64,000 nt of DNA. Origin: Mixta mediterraneensis (GTDB lineage Bacteria; Pseudomonadota; Gammaproteobacteria; Enterobacterales; Enterobacteriaceae). Made by a program: the position numbers and the translations under genes. The notes below the pieces were generated by a model. The model worked only from the letters and a program-made list of their open reading frames with translations, ran no database searches and had not been told where the DNA came from. The stretch is taken from contig NZ_JACFXY010000009.1 of assembly GCF_014946725.1 (NCBI RefSeq), positions 62,001 through 126,000 on the forward strand. The letters run 5' to 3'. Shown here one piece after another: positions 41,163 to 50,654 of the stretch. The first letter of the stretch is position 1, and every line of letters starts with the position of its first letter.

Positions 41163-41876
41163 TTAACCGCCACGCTTCTGATTATCCAGCACCTGCTTCA
41201 GCTCTTGCGGAGTCTGATAACCCGGAATCATCATGCCGCTGTCGGTAAGAATCGCAGGCGTGCCCTGGATCCCGAACAGAATGCCGAGTTTATAGTGCTG
41301 GTCGAGATCGATCTTACAGGTGTCCGGCGCGGCCATTTTCGGCCTGTCGCCCTTCATCGCTTCATCAAAGGCTTTGTTACGATCGGCGCTACACCAGATT
41401 GCTTTCATCGCCGTTTCCACCTGGCCATGCAAACCTTCACGTGGGAACGCCAGATAGCGCACGGTAATGCCCAGCGCGTTGTAATCGGCCATTTGCTCAT
41501 GTAGCTTGTGGCAATAACCGCAGGTAATGTCGGTAAAAACAGTGACAACGTGTTGCTCTTTCGCTGCCTTATAAACAATCATTTGCGGGGCCAGCGCCTC
41601 TACTTTTTTGTCCAGTAACGTATTGGTCACGTTTACCGGTTGCGCGCCGCTTACGTCATACAGCGGACCCTGGATCATATGTTTGCCGTCGTCCGTTACA
41701 TACAATACGCCGCTTTCGGTTAGCACTGTTTTAAACCCTGGCAGCGGTGCCGGCACAATTTCAGCCTGCTGCAAGCCCAACTTTTTCAAAGATTGCTGGA
41801 TCGCACTGTCATCAGCCTGAGCCAGAGCGGAAAAGGTGCCAGTCAACAGGGCCAGCATGGCAAAATATTTGTTCAT
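41163..41876 (-). CDS. dsbC: Thiol:disulfide interchange protein DsbC
   Basis: Periplasmic disulfide isomerase, kept reduced by DsbD. The 237-residue precursor has a Sec signal (cleavage after ALAQA, about residue 21), an N-terminal dimerisation domain and a thioredoxin-fold domain with active site C119-G-Y-C122 and the cis-proline loop QGTPAI. A second cysteine pair (WCSAD, DTCKID) matches the structural disulfide. It lies between xerD and recJ. Confidence 0.97.
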   Translation of the reverse strand: MNKYFAMLALLTGTFSALAQADDSAIQQSLKKLGLQQAEIVPAPLPGFKTVLTESGVLYVTDDGKHMIQGPLYDVSGAQPVNVTNTLLDKKVEALAPQMIVYKAAKEQHVVTVFTDITCGYCHKLHEQMADYNALGITVRYLAFPREGLHGQVETAMKAIWCSADRNKAFDEAMKGDRPKMAAPDTCKIDLDQHYKLGILFGIQGTPAILTDSGMMIPGYQTPQELKQVLDNQKRGG

Positions 41877-41897
41877 CTTCTTCCTTATTTCCGCCGG

Positions 41898-42791
41898 TTA
41901 TGCGCGCGGATGATGTTGTTTATGTAACAGACGCAAACGCTCAGTGGCGACGTGCGTATAAATTTGAGTAGTCGAAAGATCGCTGTGACCCAGCAACATT
42001 TGTACGACACGCAGATCGGCTCCGTGGTTCAGCAGATGAGTAGCAAAAGCATGGCGCAGCACGTGTGGCGACAGCTTTTCGCTATCAATACCCGCCAGCA
42101 TGGCATAGTGCTTGATGCGATGCCAAAAGGTCTGCCGCGTCATTTGTTGTGCACGATTGCTGGGAAATACCACATCGAGCGTCTGACCATTCAGCAACCA
42201 GGGACGTCCGTGCTCCAGATAATGCTCGATCCAGTAAACGGCCTCTTCACCTAACGGCACCAGGCGCTCTTTATTGCCTTTGCCGATCACGCGCACCACG
42301 CCCTGACGCAGACTCATATCGCTCATCGTCAGGCCGACCAGTTCCGTCACGCGCAAGCCGGTAGCGTAAAGGAGTTCCAGCATCGCTTTGTCGCGCAGTT
42401 CCAGCGGGACATCACTATTGGGTGCCTGTAACAGCCGCTCAATCTGTGCCTCACTGAGATCTTTTGGCAGCCGCTGCGGCAATTTCGGCGCCGCAAGCAT
42501 GGCGCTGGGATCGTCCAGGCGCAGCTTCTCACGGTAAAGGTATTGAAACATGCGCCGCATGCAGCTGAGCAGGCGCGCAGAACTGGTGGCTTTGTAGCAG
42601 CCTTCTACCCGCTCGGCGAGAAATTGCTGTAAATCGAGTGCGCTAAGGCTAAGCAGCGTAAGCTGATGATGCGCCAGCCAGCCGGTCAGCGTTTGCAGAT
42701 CCTGACGATAAGAGGACAAAGTATTTTGCGCCAGATTGCGCTCAATCCAGAGCGCATCTAGAAACTGGTCTGTCAGTTCGCTATCTTGCAC
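41898..42791 (-). CDS. xerD: Site-specific tyrosine recombinase XerD
   Basis: With XerC it resolves chromosome dimers at dif under FtsK control. The 297-residue protein has an N-terminal SAM-like core-binding domain and the catalytic domain with Arg in [15 protein letters not shown] in [15 protein letters not shown], the second His in [11 protein letters not shown], and nucleophile Tyr in IYTHV. The start codon is GTG at 42791. It is the first gene of the xerD-dsbC-recJ unit and divergent from fldB. Confidence 0.97.
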   Translation of the reverse strand: MQDSELTDQFLDALWIERNLAQNTLSSYRQDLQTLTGWLAHHQLTLLSLSALDLQQFLAERVEGCYKATSSARLLSCMRRMFQYLYREKLRLDDPSAMLAAPKLPQRLPKDLSEAQIERLLQAPNSDVPLELRDKAMLELLYATGLRVTELVGLTMSDMSLRQGVVRVIGKGNKERLVPLGEEAVYWIEHYLEHGRPWLLNGQTLDVVFPSNRAQQMTRQTFWHRIKHYAMLAGIDSEKLSPHVLRHAFATHLLNHGADLRVVQMLLGHSDLSTTQIYTHVATERLRLLHKQHHPRA

Positions 42792-42893
42792 GTTATCCCC
42801 GCCGTTCGCTGTGAAATCGTGCTCATTATGCCTGATTTAAACCGACTTCTGGTACAATTGCGCCAAAGTCAGCCTCAACAGAGCATTAACTGC

Positions 42894-43412
42894 ATGAAGA
42901 TTGGTCTTTTTTACGGTTCCAGTACTTGTTATACCGAAATCGTAGCGGAGAAAATCCGTGATTTCATTGGGGAAGAGTTGGTTACGCTGCACAATGTGAA
43001 GGATGACGATCCCAGCCTGATGGAGCAATACGACCTGCTTATTCTGGGCATTCCCACCTGGGATTTCGGTGAATTGCAGGAGGACTGGGAAGCAATCTGG
43101 CAACAGCTGCCTACGCTGAACCTGCAAAACAAAATTGTCGCGCTGTACGGCATGGGCGATCAAATTGGCTACGGCGAATGGTTTCTTGATGCGTTAGGTA
43201 TGCTGCATGATTTATTGCAGCCAATGGGCGTACGTTTCGTTGGTTACTGGCCGCTGGAAGGTTTTGAATTTACCAGCCCCAAACCCCTGACCGCTGATGG
43301 CAAACAGTTTGTTGGGTTGGCTCTTGATGATGTGAACCAGTTTGAGTTGACCGACGAACGTGTTGAGCAATGGTGCGAACAGATCTTAACCGAAACCGCG
43401 GACTTGCTCTGA
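42894..43412 (+). CDS. fldB: Flavodoxin FldB
   Basis: FMN-binding electron carrier, SoxRS-inducible in E. coli. The 172-residue product begins [15 protein letters not shown], the P-loop-like FMN phosphate site, and has [15 protein letters not shown] and [20 protein letters not shown], the two isoalloxazine loops. The frame is open to 42786 but the conserved start at 42894 is clear. It is divergent from xerD. Confidence 0.96.
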   Translation: MKIGLFYGSSTCYTEIVAEKIRDFIGEELVTLHNVKDDDPSLMEQYDLLILGIPTWDFGELQEDWEAIWQQLPTLNLQNKIVALYGMGDQIGYGEWFLDALGMLHDLLQPMGVRFVGYWPLEGFEFTSPKPLTADGKQFVGLALDDVNQFELTDERVEQWCEQILTETADLL

Positions 43413-43429
43413 CGGGTTAGTTTAAAGCA

Positions 43430-43840
43430 TTAACAGCAGCCGATCCGGAGGCAACAGGCGCGTAACGCGCGCCATTCAGCGGGCTGCATGTTGTCCTGTC
43501 TTACCCACATCCGCAACCTTTCGCCCTGCGCATTTTTTCCTACCAGCAGCACAGCAGCAGGTAACCACAGCAGCGGCTGCTGCGGTTGCCAGCTTACTCC
43601 CTGCCAACGCCAGCTTTGCGCGCTTTCACGCTGTAGCCAGCCGCGTCGCCGGGCTAAACGCCTATCATTACGCCAGCCTTCCCAGCCCATCAGCGCTAAC
43701 AGCATTAATTTTAAAATCAATGCGTTTTCATGGGCAGGCATTAATACTACAAACGCCATCGCGCCGCTGAGCACCATGCCGTGAAACTGGCGTGCGCGGC
43801 GCGAAGGACGCAAATTACATCTCCACTGGGCCACGTTCAT
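43430..43840 (-). CDS. ygfX: YgfX (CptA-like) inner-membrane protein
   Basis: Small protein (up to 136 residues) with two hydrophobic segments near the N-terminus ([17 protein letters not shown] and [17 protein letters not shown]) and a basic soluble tail, as in YgfX/CptA, reported in E. coli as the inhibitor of cell-division and cytoskeletal proteins in a proposed toxin-antitoxin pair with SdhE. It overlaps sdhE by 26 bases; a GTG at 43834 is an alternative start. Its C-terminus ([10 protein letters not shown]) is unusually cysteine-rich. Confidence 0.88.
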   Translation of the reverse strand: MNVAQWRCNLRPSRRARQFHGMVLSGAMAFVVLMPAHENALILKLMLLALMGWEGWRNDRRLARRRGWLQRESAQSWRWQGVSWQPQQPLLWLPAAVLLVGKNAQGERLRMWVRQDNMQPAEWRALRACCLRIGCC

Positions 43841-44081
43841 GATTACGCTGCTGAATAAGGTGTACCATCCGCTTCAGTTCTGGGTCAGCCGGTTCGCCGT
43901 GGTTCATCAGCCAGTTAAACAGATCGGGGTCATCACTTTTCAATAAAGCGATAAACACCTGTTTATCGTTGTCAGTCAGGCTGTCATATTCGTATTTGAA
44001 AAACGGCATAATCGCGACATCCAGCTCTAACATGCCACGACGGCAAGCCCAGTGAATACGCGATTTATCATGAATATCCAT
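43815..44081 (-). CDS. sdhE: FAD assembly factor SdhE
   Basis: Promotes covalent flavinylation of SdhA and FrdA. The 88-residue protein carries the RGMLELD motif (residues 15-21) with the invariant RGxxE, and the five-helix family pattern to [10 protein letters not shown]. It was earlier proposed as antitoxin CptB to YgfX. It precedes ygfX and is divergent from ygfZ. Confidence 0.96.
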   Translation of the reverse strand: MDIHDKSRIHWACRRGMLELDVAIMPFFKYEYDSLTDNDKQVFIALLKSDDPDLFNWLMNHGEPADPELKRMVHLIQQRNHERGPVEM

Positions 44082-44307
44082 CGATCAGTTTCCACAGTTC
44101 AAACAATGGCGGCTAGTGTAACCTGGATTACATCAGACTGCAGGGGCTCTGCACAATGCTGTGCAACAGGCCGCAATTAAACCTAACCCTTTTCAATGCA
44201 GTAACGCGATTTGTGCGCCGTTTTTGGTAAACAGGTTGCAATGCTTCACGGCTCTTTTAACATTGATAACATTGTTTCGGATGAACCTTTCAACTCAGGA
44301 TACCTCC

Positions 44308-45294
44308 ATGCCTACTTTTACCTTACCACCGCGCCAACCTGCGGCATCGTCACGTCTGCCTTTAACGCTGATTTCCCTGGAAGCCTGGGCGCTGGTTTCG
44401 GTTTATGGCGCTGACAGCACCGGCTATTTGCAGGGTCAGCTAACGCTGGACGTGGCCGGACTGGATGCAGCGCATCACTCGCTGGCAGCACACTGTGATG
44501 CGAAAGGCAAAATGTGGAGTAACCTGCGCCTGTTTCATCGTGGAGAGGGTTACGCTTACCTGGTGCGTCGCGAACTACGTGACATTCAGTTAACGGCGCT
44601 AAAAAAATACGCCGTATTTTCAAAGGTGACGCTAACCGCTGACGATGATGCGGTGCTGCTGGGCGTAGCCGGATTTCAGGCGCGCGCAGCGCTGGCTAAC
44701 CTGTTTGATACGCTACCAGACGACCAGACACCCGTGGTTCAGCAGGGTGAAACCACGCTGCTGTGGTTTAAGCATCCCGCTGAGCGTTTCTTACTGGTGA
44801 CGACACTGGCGCAGGCGCAGGCGCTGCAACAAAAGCTGGCGAACGATGCGCAGCTGAATGACAGCACGCAATGGCTGGCGCTGGATATAGAAGCGGGCGT
44901 TCCGGTAATTGATGCGGCTACCAGCGAACAGTTGATTCCACAAGCCACTAATTTGCATGCACTGGATGCCATCAGCTTTAAGAAAGGCTGTTATACCGGC
45001 CAGGAAATGGTGGCGCGCGCTAAATATCGCGGTGCTAACAAGCGTGCGCTTTACTGGCTGGCAGGTCAGGCCAGCCATGTTCCGGTAGCAAATGACTCGC
45101 TGGAATTGCAGATGGGCGAGCGCTGGCGCCGCACCGGTACGGTGCTGTCAGCGGTGCAGCTGGACGATGGCGTTTGCTGGGTGCAGGTAGTGATGAATAA
45201 CGATCTTGAGCCAGACAGCATTTTACGGGTAGAGGGTGATGAAGGCGGTCAACTGACCATTCAACCACTGCCGTATTCGCTAGACGAAGCCTGA
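44308..45294 (+). CDS. ygfZ: tRNA-modifying / Fe-S maintenance protein YgfZ
   Basis: Folate-dependent protein of the GcvT/COG0354 family needed for several Fe-S enzymes and for MiaB-type tRNA modification. The 328-residue product has the signature [18 protein letters not shown] with the essential cysteine (about residue 230). The frame is open far upstream (44161), but ATG 44308 has AGGA at eight bases and gives the family N-terminus [12 protein letters not shown] palindromic hairpin follows. Confidence 0.95.
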   Translation: MPTFTLPPRQPAASSRLPLTLISLEAWALVSVYGADSTGYLQGQLTLDVAGLDAAHHSLAAHCDAKGKMWSNLRLFHRGEGYAYLVRRELRDIQLTALKKYAVFSKVTLTADDDAVLLGVAGFQARAALANLFDTLPDDQTPVVQQGETTLLWFKHPAERFLLVTTLAQAQALQQKLANDAQLNDSTQWLALDIEAGVPVIDAATSEQLIPQATNLHALDAISFKKGCYTGQEMVARAKYRGANKRALYWLAGQASHVPVANDSLELQMGERWRRTGTVLSAVQLDDGVCWVQVVMNNDLEPDSILRVEGDEGGQLTIQPLPYSLDEA

Positions 45295-45313
45295 CAGATC
45301 AGTACATTATCCC

Positions 45314-45345
45314 CTTCCCCCGGTTTTATTTGCAGACGGGGGAAG
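45314..45345. repeat. Inverted repeat downstream of ygfZ
   Basis: CTTCCCCCG / CGGGGGAAG, a perfect 9-bp stem with a 14-base T-rich loop, between ygfZ and the convergent regulator gene. No T-tract follows on either strand; probably a transcription-end hairpin but not a textbook terminator. Confidence 0.55.
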
Positions 45346-45374
45346 CCAGGAAAAGAGAATGCGGCGCGCTGAAA

Positions 45375-46340
45375 CTACTGCGTCATATTTAAAATGGTCC
45401 GAATATTCTGTGCGGTGGTAGCGATAATATCTATCGCGCCTGTCCGCAGCGCCCCCAGAATCGCCAGCGCTTTAGTATTCTCTGAAGCTAACGCAATCAC
45501 GCAGGGGATCTTGCGTAACTCATCAATACTCAACCCAATCACCCGGTCATTCATCACCGTATCAACATGCTGGCCCTGAGAATTGAAAAAGTCGTAGCCT
45601 GCCACGTCGCCGGTTACGCCCTGATTCAGGCTGGCGTCGATAATTTCATGCGGCGTAAACCAGCCCAGCTTCACCATATAGCTGTTTTCATTCATGTCGC
45701 CGATACCCACCAACGCAATATCCGCTTTGCGTGCGCGGTCAAGGGTCTCTTTAATCGTGCCGTTTTGCATAAAGGCTTCTTTTAGCGCACGATTTTCAAC
45801 ATAGGCAGGGGCATATAGCGTTTCGCTGATGCCACCAAATTTTTTCGCCAGTCGCCGACTAATGTGGTCCGCATTGATCGCATCGCCAGGACGATGTGTA
45901 CCGCCAATGCCGCTGATAAAATGGCAGTTACGCGTAGGCACCTGGCCGGGATGATCGGCAACCGCTGCGACATTACGTCCCTGCCCGACAGCCACGACCG
46001 AACTCTCTTTTAACGATTGCTCAAGATAGGTAGACACCAACGCCGCCACCTGACGACGTTGTTCATCGTCATCCTGTAGATCCAGGGCAATCAGCGCACG
46101 TTGTAACTGAGGAAAACGATCAAGAAGCTGTTGCTCAAGACGGGTACTGAATACCGGATGGTAGCGCACGTTAATCTCAACAATGCCTTCTTCTCTGGCG
46201 CGTTTTAACAGTCGTCCAACTTTGATACGTGAAATGCCAAATTTACGCGCTATCTCCTCCTGAGTAGTTTCATCCTGATAATAGGCAACGGCAATTTCTG
46301 TCAGCAGTTCGGAATCCTGAGAGAGCGTGTGTTTTTCCAT
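45375..46340 (-). CDS. SorC-family transcriptional regulator of the apionate cluster
   Basis: Protein of 321 residues with an N-terminal HTH (about 27-56: TTQEEIARKFGISRIKVGRL) and a C-terminal sugar-binding SorC/DeoR-type domain (about 70-315, with GQGRNVAAVA, GIGGTHRPGDAI, ALVGIGDMN and GALRTGAIDII). Such regulators usually bind a phosphorylated sugar of the pathway they control. It is the last gene of the leftward cluster, 121 bp after apnO, and converges on ygfZ. Its likely targets are the divergent promoters at 51987-52415, where the hexamer TGAACA recurs. A phosphorylated four-carbon sugar is the obvious candidate ligand (inference). Confidence 0.88.
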   Translation of the reverse strand: MEKHTLSQDSELLTEIAVAYYQDETTQEEIARKFGISRIKVGRLLKRAREEGIVEINVRYHPVFSTRLEQQLLDRFPQLQRALIALDLQDDDEQRRQVAALVSTYLEQSLKESSVVAVGQGRNVAAVADHPGQVPTRNCHFISGIGGTHRPGDAINADHISRRLAKKFGGISETLYAPAYVENRALKEAFMQNGTIKETLDRARKADIALVGIGDMNENSYMVKLGWFTPHEIIDASLNQGVTGDVAGYDFFNSQGQHVDTVMNDRVIGLSIDELRKIPCVIALASENTKALAILGALRTGAIDIIATTAQNIRTILNMTQ

Positions 46341-46461
46341 GCGTTATCTGTCTCGCAACGAGTTACCTGACTAAGCACAGGCGTTTCCGGAGGGGATTTA
46401 TATCACTGATGCGGCTCAAATCGCCAGGTATTGACTCTTTGAGCCGCGCTAATATTACAGA

Positions 46462-47316
46462 TTAACGACGAATGGCATCAATTTTCAGCATACGGGCAAT
46501 CACAATATCCAGCTCTTTCTGATCGAAGATCTGTTTCCAGTCAGGCTTAACAATCTTCTCGCGGCCATATTCCATGGCGATCATACAGGCATCAGAGAAG
46601 GGGTTGGTGGCGCGGAAAGCCACTGCCAGTGCGATCTGTATGTGGCCATACAACATCGCTTTGGCGGCCTCTTCTGGCACACCGCTGTGCTTAACTGTTT
46701 CATCCAGCGCTTCTTTCATAAACGCACCCACCATACAGGCCACGGTTTCGACCAGCGTCGGTTCAAGGTAAGCCAGCTGCGTTACCGTTACCCAGTGTAC
46801 CGTTTCAACCGGGCCGTACATGACGCTGATGACTTTGCTCAGTTCTGCTTTCTGTTCGTCGCTGCCCGCTTCATAAGACGCCGCAACGTGCTGAATTGCC
46901 GCTACGCCACCAAAAGCATCGGCGTGCTCTTCTTTGGTGTAACGATCAAGGAATACCGAAGGATGGCAAGGATGCGCTACTGCGTAATCAATATCTTCAC
47001 GATGCGCGATCAGATTAGCGTAGGCCGCAGCCGGATCAAGCGTTAACAGCACCGCCGCTTTTTTCATCTGTGGCACGACGCTTTCAGACACTTTGCCCAG
47101 CACAATATCCGGCACGGCCAGAATGACCACATCACTCAACGGCACGACAGAAGCCGCATCGGAGAGTTCACGGCCCTGGGCTGTGACCTGCTCCTGCGCA
47201 CTGGCGGAATTCTCGCAGTAAAAAACCTGATAATCGCTTTTCTGGAAATTAGCAGAGATGCGCATGCCCATTTTGCCGCCTGCGCCAATCACGGTAATGG
47301 TTTTTAAGGGATTCAT
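46462..47316 (-). CDS. apnO: D-apionate oxidoisomerase-like dehydrogenase (ApnO family)
   Basis: Rossmann-fold NAD(P)-dependent enzyme of 284 residues with nucleotide motif GAGGKMG at 11-17 and a phosphogluconate-dehydrogenase-like C-terminal helical domain. In known D-apionate pathways the ApnO enzyme oxidises and rearranges D-apionate to 3-oxo-isoapionate. The assignment rests on this fold together with the neighbours: it lies six bases after the oiaC-like gene, in an operon that also carries four-carbon sugar kinase and isomerases. Without the context it would be only a 6PGDH-like oxidoreductase. High overall AT/GC match to neighbours; no sign of damage. Confidence 0.8.
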   Translation of the reverse strand: MNPLKTITVIGAGGKMGMRISANFQKSDYQVFYCENSASAQEQVTAQGRELSDAASVVPLSDVVILAVPDIVLGKVSESVVPQMKKAAVLLTLDPAAAYANLIAHREDIDYAVAHPCHPSVFLDRYTKEEHADAFGGVAAIQHVAASYEAGSDEQKAELSKVISVMYGPVETVHWVTVTQLAYLEPTLVETVACMVGAFMKEALDETVKHSGVPEEAAKAMLYGHIQIALAVAFRATNPFSDACMIAMEYGREKIVKPDWKQIFDQKELDIVIARMLKIDAIRR

Positions 47317-47321
47317 TGTTA

Positions 47322-48131
47322 TTACTCCTGAGCTTGTTTACTACGTAAGAATTCCACGGTGCGAAGTGTCCACTCGGCTTCACGCTGGCAGGTGAGGTCT
47401 GCCTCTTCCTGCCACGGTAACCAGTGTTCGACGATTTGATTGATGCCCTTTTCCGCCGGTCGCACGCTGGCGATCATCCGGTCGTAATCGAGCAGGCCTT
47501 CTCCCATCAGGCAACCGGCGTAGGTGAAACCCACCCAACCGTCCCGACGGGAAAAAGCGAAATCTTTGATATGTAAATTGCCGACGCGCGCGGCGGTGTT
47601 GGCAATGACCTGTTCAGGCAATTCCAGCCCGGCGACGCAGTTAGCGGGATCAAGACATACCCCCAGCCAGGGCGACGGGAACTGGTTGATCACCGACATC
47701 ATATCGGCGGTTTTAACCTGTTCGTAAGTCTCAAGACACAGCCTTACCTGCTGACGCGCATACTGGGGCAGGATAGCTTCAATCAGCTGTGCAGCCTCTT
47801 CCAGCGAAGGGCGATGGCTGGCGGTATAGAACATCGAACGCACAACGCGGGCATCCAGAATGCGCGCCATATGCAGATACCGTTGCAGATGCTCAGTACC
47901 CAAACCACGCGTACCCAGTTCAATGGTGATGCCTAGCGCGTCTGCCTGCTGACGTAACTCCTGAAGCTGCGCGTCTGTCCAGCTTTCAATGGCGGGATAA
48001 TCACAAATCTGGAACACGGAAACGTCGAGCGCTGCCGTTTGCTCCAGCATCTGCGCCAGGCTTAATGGGTTTGGCACCTGCGATGACATACGCCAGAAAA
48101 AAGCGTAAGTGCTGAGTCCGATACGGCTCAT
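47322..48131 (-). CDS. oiaC: 3-oxo-isoapionate decarboxylase-like TIM barrel (OiaC family)
   Basis: Xylose-isomerase-like TIM-barrel protein (AP-endonuclease family 2 fold) of 269 residues. Likely metal ligands are in CLETYEQ, GVCLDPANC, GNLHIKDF and QIVEHWLP. In the D-apionate pathway OiaC decarboxylates 3-oxo-isoapionate to L-erythrulose. It overlaps the downstream end of the lerI-like gene by four bases (ATGA). The function is assigned by cluster content; the fold alone fits many sugar epimerases. Confidence 0.78.
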   Translation of the reverse strand: MSRIGLSTYAFFWRMSSQVPNPLSLAQMLEQTAALDVSVFQICDYPAIESWTDAQLQELRQQADALGITIELGTRGLGTEHLQRYLHMARILDARVVRSMFYTASHRPSLEEAAQLIEAILPQYARQQVRLCLETYEQVKTADMMSVINQFPSPWLGVCLDPANCVAGLELPEQVIANTAARVGNLHIKDFAFSRRDGWVGFTYAGCLMGEGLLDYDRMIASVRPAEKGINQIVEHWLPWQEEADLTCQREAEWTLRTVEFLRSKQAQE

Positions 48132-48904
48132 GGGGTCTCCCTGAGCAGCGCACTGGCTTCATCAACAATTTGCGCCAACGCGTCAGGATCGTGAGCAAAA
48201 CGGCCAAGGAACAGACCATCAACGTCTCCTGCCAGCCGTTGAATCAGGCCAGGACCGGCGCTGCCGCCATAAATCACCTGCAAATCGATCCCGGCGGGGG
48301 TCGGTAAATCACCTAAACCGGCGCATACCGTGCGGATGTAACTGTCGGGCGCGGGTTGTGGCGCGCCAATCGCCCATTGCGGTTCGTAGGCAAAAAATAC
48401 GCTGCCGCGCAGCCCCTGCTGTTCCGCACTGGCTAACGCTTCGGCCAGCTGCTGCTGGCAAAGTGCAATCGCCTGGGCGGGTTCGCCTTCCTGTTCTTCA
48501 CCAATGCACAATACCGGCGTCAAACCATGGCGTAACGACATTGCCACTTTGGCGGCGATCTGCGTTTTATCTTCATGAAAATGACGACGACGTTCGGCAT
48601 GACCAATTTCTGCCAGCGAACAGCCCAGCTCCTGTAACATGCTGGCGCTGACTTCGCCGGTCCATGCGCCGTTTTCGGCCTGACAAACGTCCTGTCCGCC
48701 AAAGCGTACCGGGGTGTCGGCAAAAATCTCCGCAACAGCGGGGATCGCCGGGTAAGCAGGCAGAACAAACAGTCCGATTTCACCGCTCACGATCGCTGGA
48801 TGACGACGCGCCAGCTCGGCGACATCGCGACACCATGTCAGCGTTTGCTGATAGCCGAAGTACATTTTCAGGCTGACGCCCAGCCAAATGGCAGGTTGAG
48901 ACAT
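48128..48904 (-). CDS. lerI: Triose-phosphate-isomerase homologue, probable L-erythrulose-1-phosphate isomerase (LerI)
   Basis: 258-residue TIM barrel with the triose-phosphate isomerase catalytic residues: Lys13 (SLKMYF), His102 (GHAERRRHFHE) and Glu174 (AYEPQWAIG), plus the phosphate loop IYGGSAGPG. The N-terminal strand lacks the usual Asn of TpiA (NWK), and GHAERR replaces GHSERR, typical of paralogues acting on four-carbon substrates. Expected reaction: L-erythrulose 1-phosphate to D-erythrulose 4-phosphate. It lies two bases from lerK and overlaps oiaC. Confidence 0.85.
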   Translation of the reverse strand: MSQPAIWLGVSLKMYFGYQQTLTWCRDVAELARRHPAIVSGEIGLFVLPAYPAIPAVAEIFADTPVRFGGQDVCQAENGAWTGEVSASMLQELGCSLAEIGHAERRRHFHEDKTQIAAKVAMSLRHGLTPVLCIGEEQEGEPAQAIALCQQQLAEALASAEQQGLRGSVFFAYEPQWAIGAPQPAPDSYIRTVCAGLGDLPTPAGIDLQVIYGGSAGPGLIQRLAGDVDGLFLGRFAHDPDALAQIVDEASALLRETP

Positions 48905-48906
48905 GC

Positions 48907-50652
48907 TTATACTCCTTGATCTGCGGTCGCGTTATCGTTGAGTAGATTTCCCACTGTATCGACGATCATCGCCAGAGAAATGGCCCCCGCATCAGGCGTG
49001 CCGAGGCTTTTTTCTGCCAGCGGACGGGCGCGGCCCATTTTGGGCAGTAACTGCGCGGTGGCCTGGGCTGCTTCATTGGCTATTTTCGCTGCCTGTAACC
49101 ATGCGGCTGTCAGTGATTCGCCTTTAGCTACGGCATCGTTCAGGCTGTCGGCAAATGGCACCAGCACATCGACCATGGTTTTGTCGCCCACTTTGGCTTT
49201 ACCAAAGTGCATAATGCCTTCCTGTGCGTGACGCACGCCACTGGCGACGCGCTGTGCATCAGGTTGTTGTTGATCGCCAAGCGCCGTGCCAAGCGCGGTC
49301 AGCGCTACGCCCCATAACGCGCCGGACGTGCCTCCCGCTTTGTCTGCCCAGGCATCGGCGGCGCGGCACAGTAGCGTTCCCGCTCCGGCTCCCCGCCTGG
49401 CAACTTCACGCGCTTTTTCTACCGCGCCCAAAACGCCGCGTTCCATGCCAATGCCGTGATCGCCATCGCCCGCTACCGCATCAATATCTCCCAGTTTTTC
49501 AGCGTTGGCTTGCAGCATTTTCGCTACCGCTTCCAGCAGTTGCAGCACGCGTTGGGCGCTTGCCTGCGATTCAGCGCTCGCCTGCGGCAAGGTTTCCTGC
49601 GCCTGCTCCACGCATTCCGCTGGCGCCAGCTGTTCGGCGACAATCACGCTGCCTTTACGATAAGCCGGGGCATTTGTGGGCGCGCGCCAGAAGGTTTCTA
49701 CCGCATCGTCGAGCCACATCAGTGTTAATGATGCGCCCGCCATGTTGAAGCTGGTGACGAATTCGCCGACATCGGGCTCAATAACCTGTAGTTTTGCTGC
49801 TTCAAGCAGTTGGGCAACACGACGATAGACAACAAATAACTCTTCGTATTTTACCGTTCCCAGACCATTGAGAATCACCGCCACGCGCTGACCTTCCGCC
49901 TGTGTAATATCCTGCGGCAGTTCGCTAAGCAGGCGATCCACAAAAATCTCGGCCAGCTCATTTGCAGTCGGTACGTCGGTTTCTTTAATCCCCGGCTCAC
50001 CGTGAATGCCTAAGCCCAGCGCCATGCGGCCTTCTCCCACTTCAAACAGCGGATGGGACGCACCCGGCAAAGTGCAGCCGGAAAACGCGACGCCAAATGA
50101 GCGGGTGCGATCATTGGCATGGCTTGCCACTTTCAACACGCTGGCTAAATCGTGGCCCGCTTCTGCCGCCGCACAGGCCACTTTGAATACCGTGAGATCA
50201 CCTGCCACACCACGACGCTTTTCAATTTCATCTGCGCTGGCGCTGGAAACGTCATCGGTAACCGCCAGCACTTCGCAAGGAATACCTTCGCTGCGCAAAC
50301 GTTCACACGCCTGGCCGAAATGCAGCACATCGCCTGCATAGTTGCCGAACATCAGTAACACGCCGCCGCCGTTATCCGCGGCACGCGCCACATTGTAAAT
50401 TTGCTGTGCGGAAGGCGAAGCAAACAGGTTCCCCATCGCCGCACCATGCGCCAGCCCCTGCCCGACTAATCCGGCAAATGCCGGATAGTGCCCTGAGCCA
50501 CCACCGACAATAACCGCTACGCTGCCCGGTTGGCTGCGCGTACTGCGTACTACGCCGCCCGGCACCTGCCGCACTTTGTCTGCGTTTGCGGCGACAAATC
50601 CTTCGATCAGTTCGGAGGCAAAGGCTGAAGGTTGGTTAAACAGGCAGGTCAT
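48907..50652 (-). CDS. lerK: Two-domain dihydroxyacetone-kinase-like protein, probable L-erythrulose kinase (LerK)
   Basis: ATP-dependent DhaK-DhaL fusion of 581 residues. The DhaK part (about 1-330) has GGGSGHYPAFAGLVGQGL and GLGIHGEPGIKET, whose His binds the keto-sugar covalently; the DhaL part (about 370-575) has AGDGDHGIGMERG (Mg-ATP aspartates) and GGTSGALWG. In the apionate pathway it makes L-erythrulose 1-phosphate. Dihydroxyacetone or D-erythrulose are other possible substrates. It lies two bases after the transporter gene. Intact. Confidence 0.85.
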   Translation of the reverse strand: MTCLFNQPSAFASELIEGFVAANADKVRQVPGGVVRSTRSQPGSVAVIVGGGSGHYPAFAGLVGQGLAHGAAMGNLFASPSAQQIYNVARAADNGGGVLLMFGNYAGDVLHFGQACERLRSEGIPCEVLAVTDDVSSASADEIEKRRGVAGDLTVFKVACAAAEAGHDLASVLKVASHANDRTRSFGVAFSGCTLPGASHPLFEVGEGRMALGLGIHGEPGIKETDVPTANELAEIFVDRLLSELPQDITQAEGQRVAVILNGLGTVKYEELFVVYRRVAQLLEAAKLQVIEPDVGEFVTSFNMAGASLTLMWLDDAVETFWRAPTNAPAYRKGSVIVAEQLAPAECVEQAQETLPQASAESQASAQRVLQLLEAVAKMLQANAEKLGDIDAVAGDGDHGIGMERGVLGAVEKAREVARRGAGAGTLLCRAADAWADKAGGTSGALWGVALTALGTALGDQQQPDAQRVASGVRHAQEGIMHFGKAKVGDKTMVDVLVPFADSLNDAVAKGESLTAAWLQAAKIANEAAQATAQLLPKMGRARPLAEKSLGTPDAGAISLAMIVDTVGNLLNDNATADQGV

Positions 50653-50654
50653 TG

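Noticed and set aside
49224..49748. 174-residue plus-strand frame inside lerK
   Set aside because: High-GC shadow frame of the kinase gene; arginine/proline-rich without a domain.
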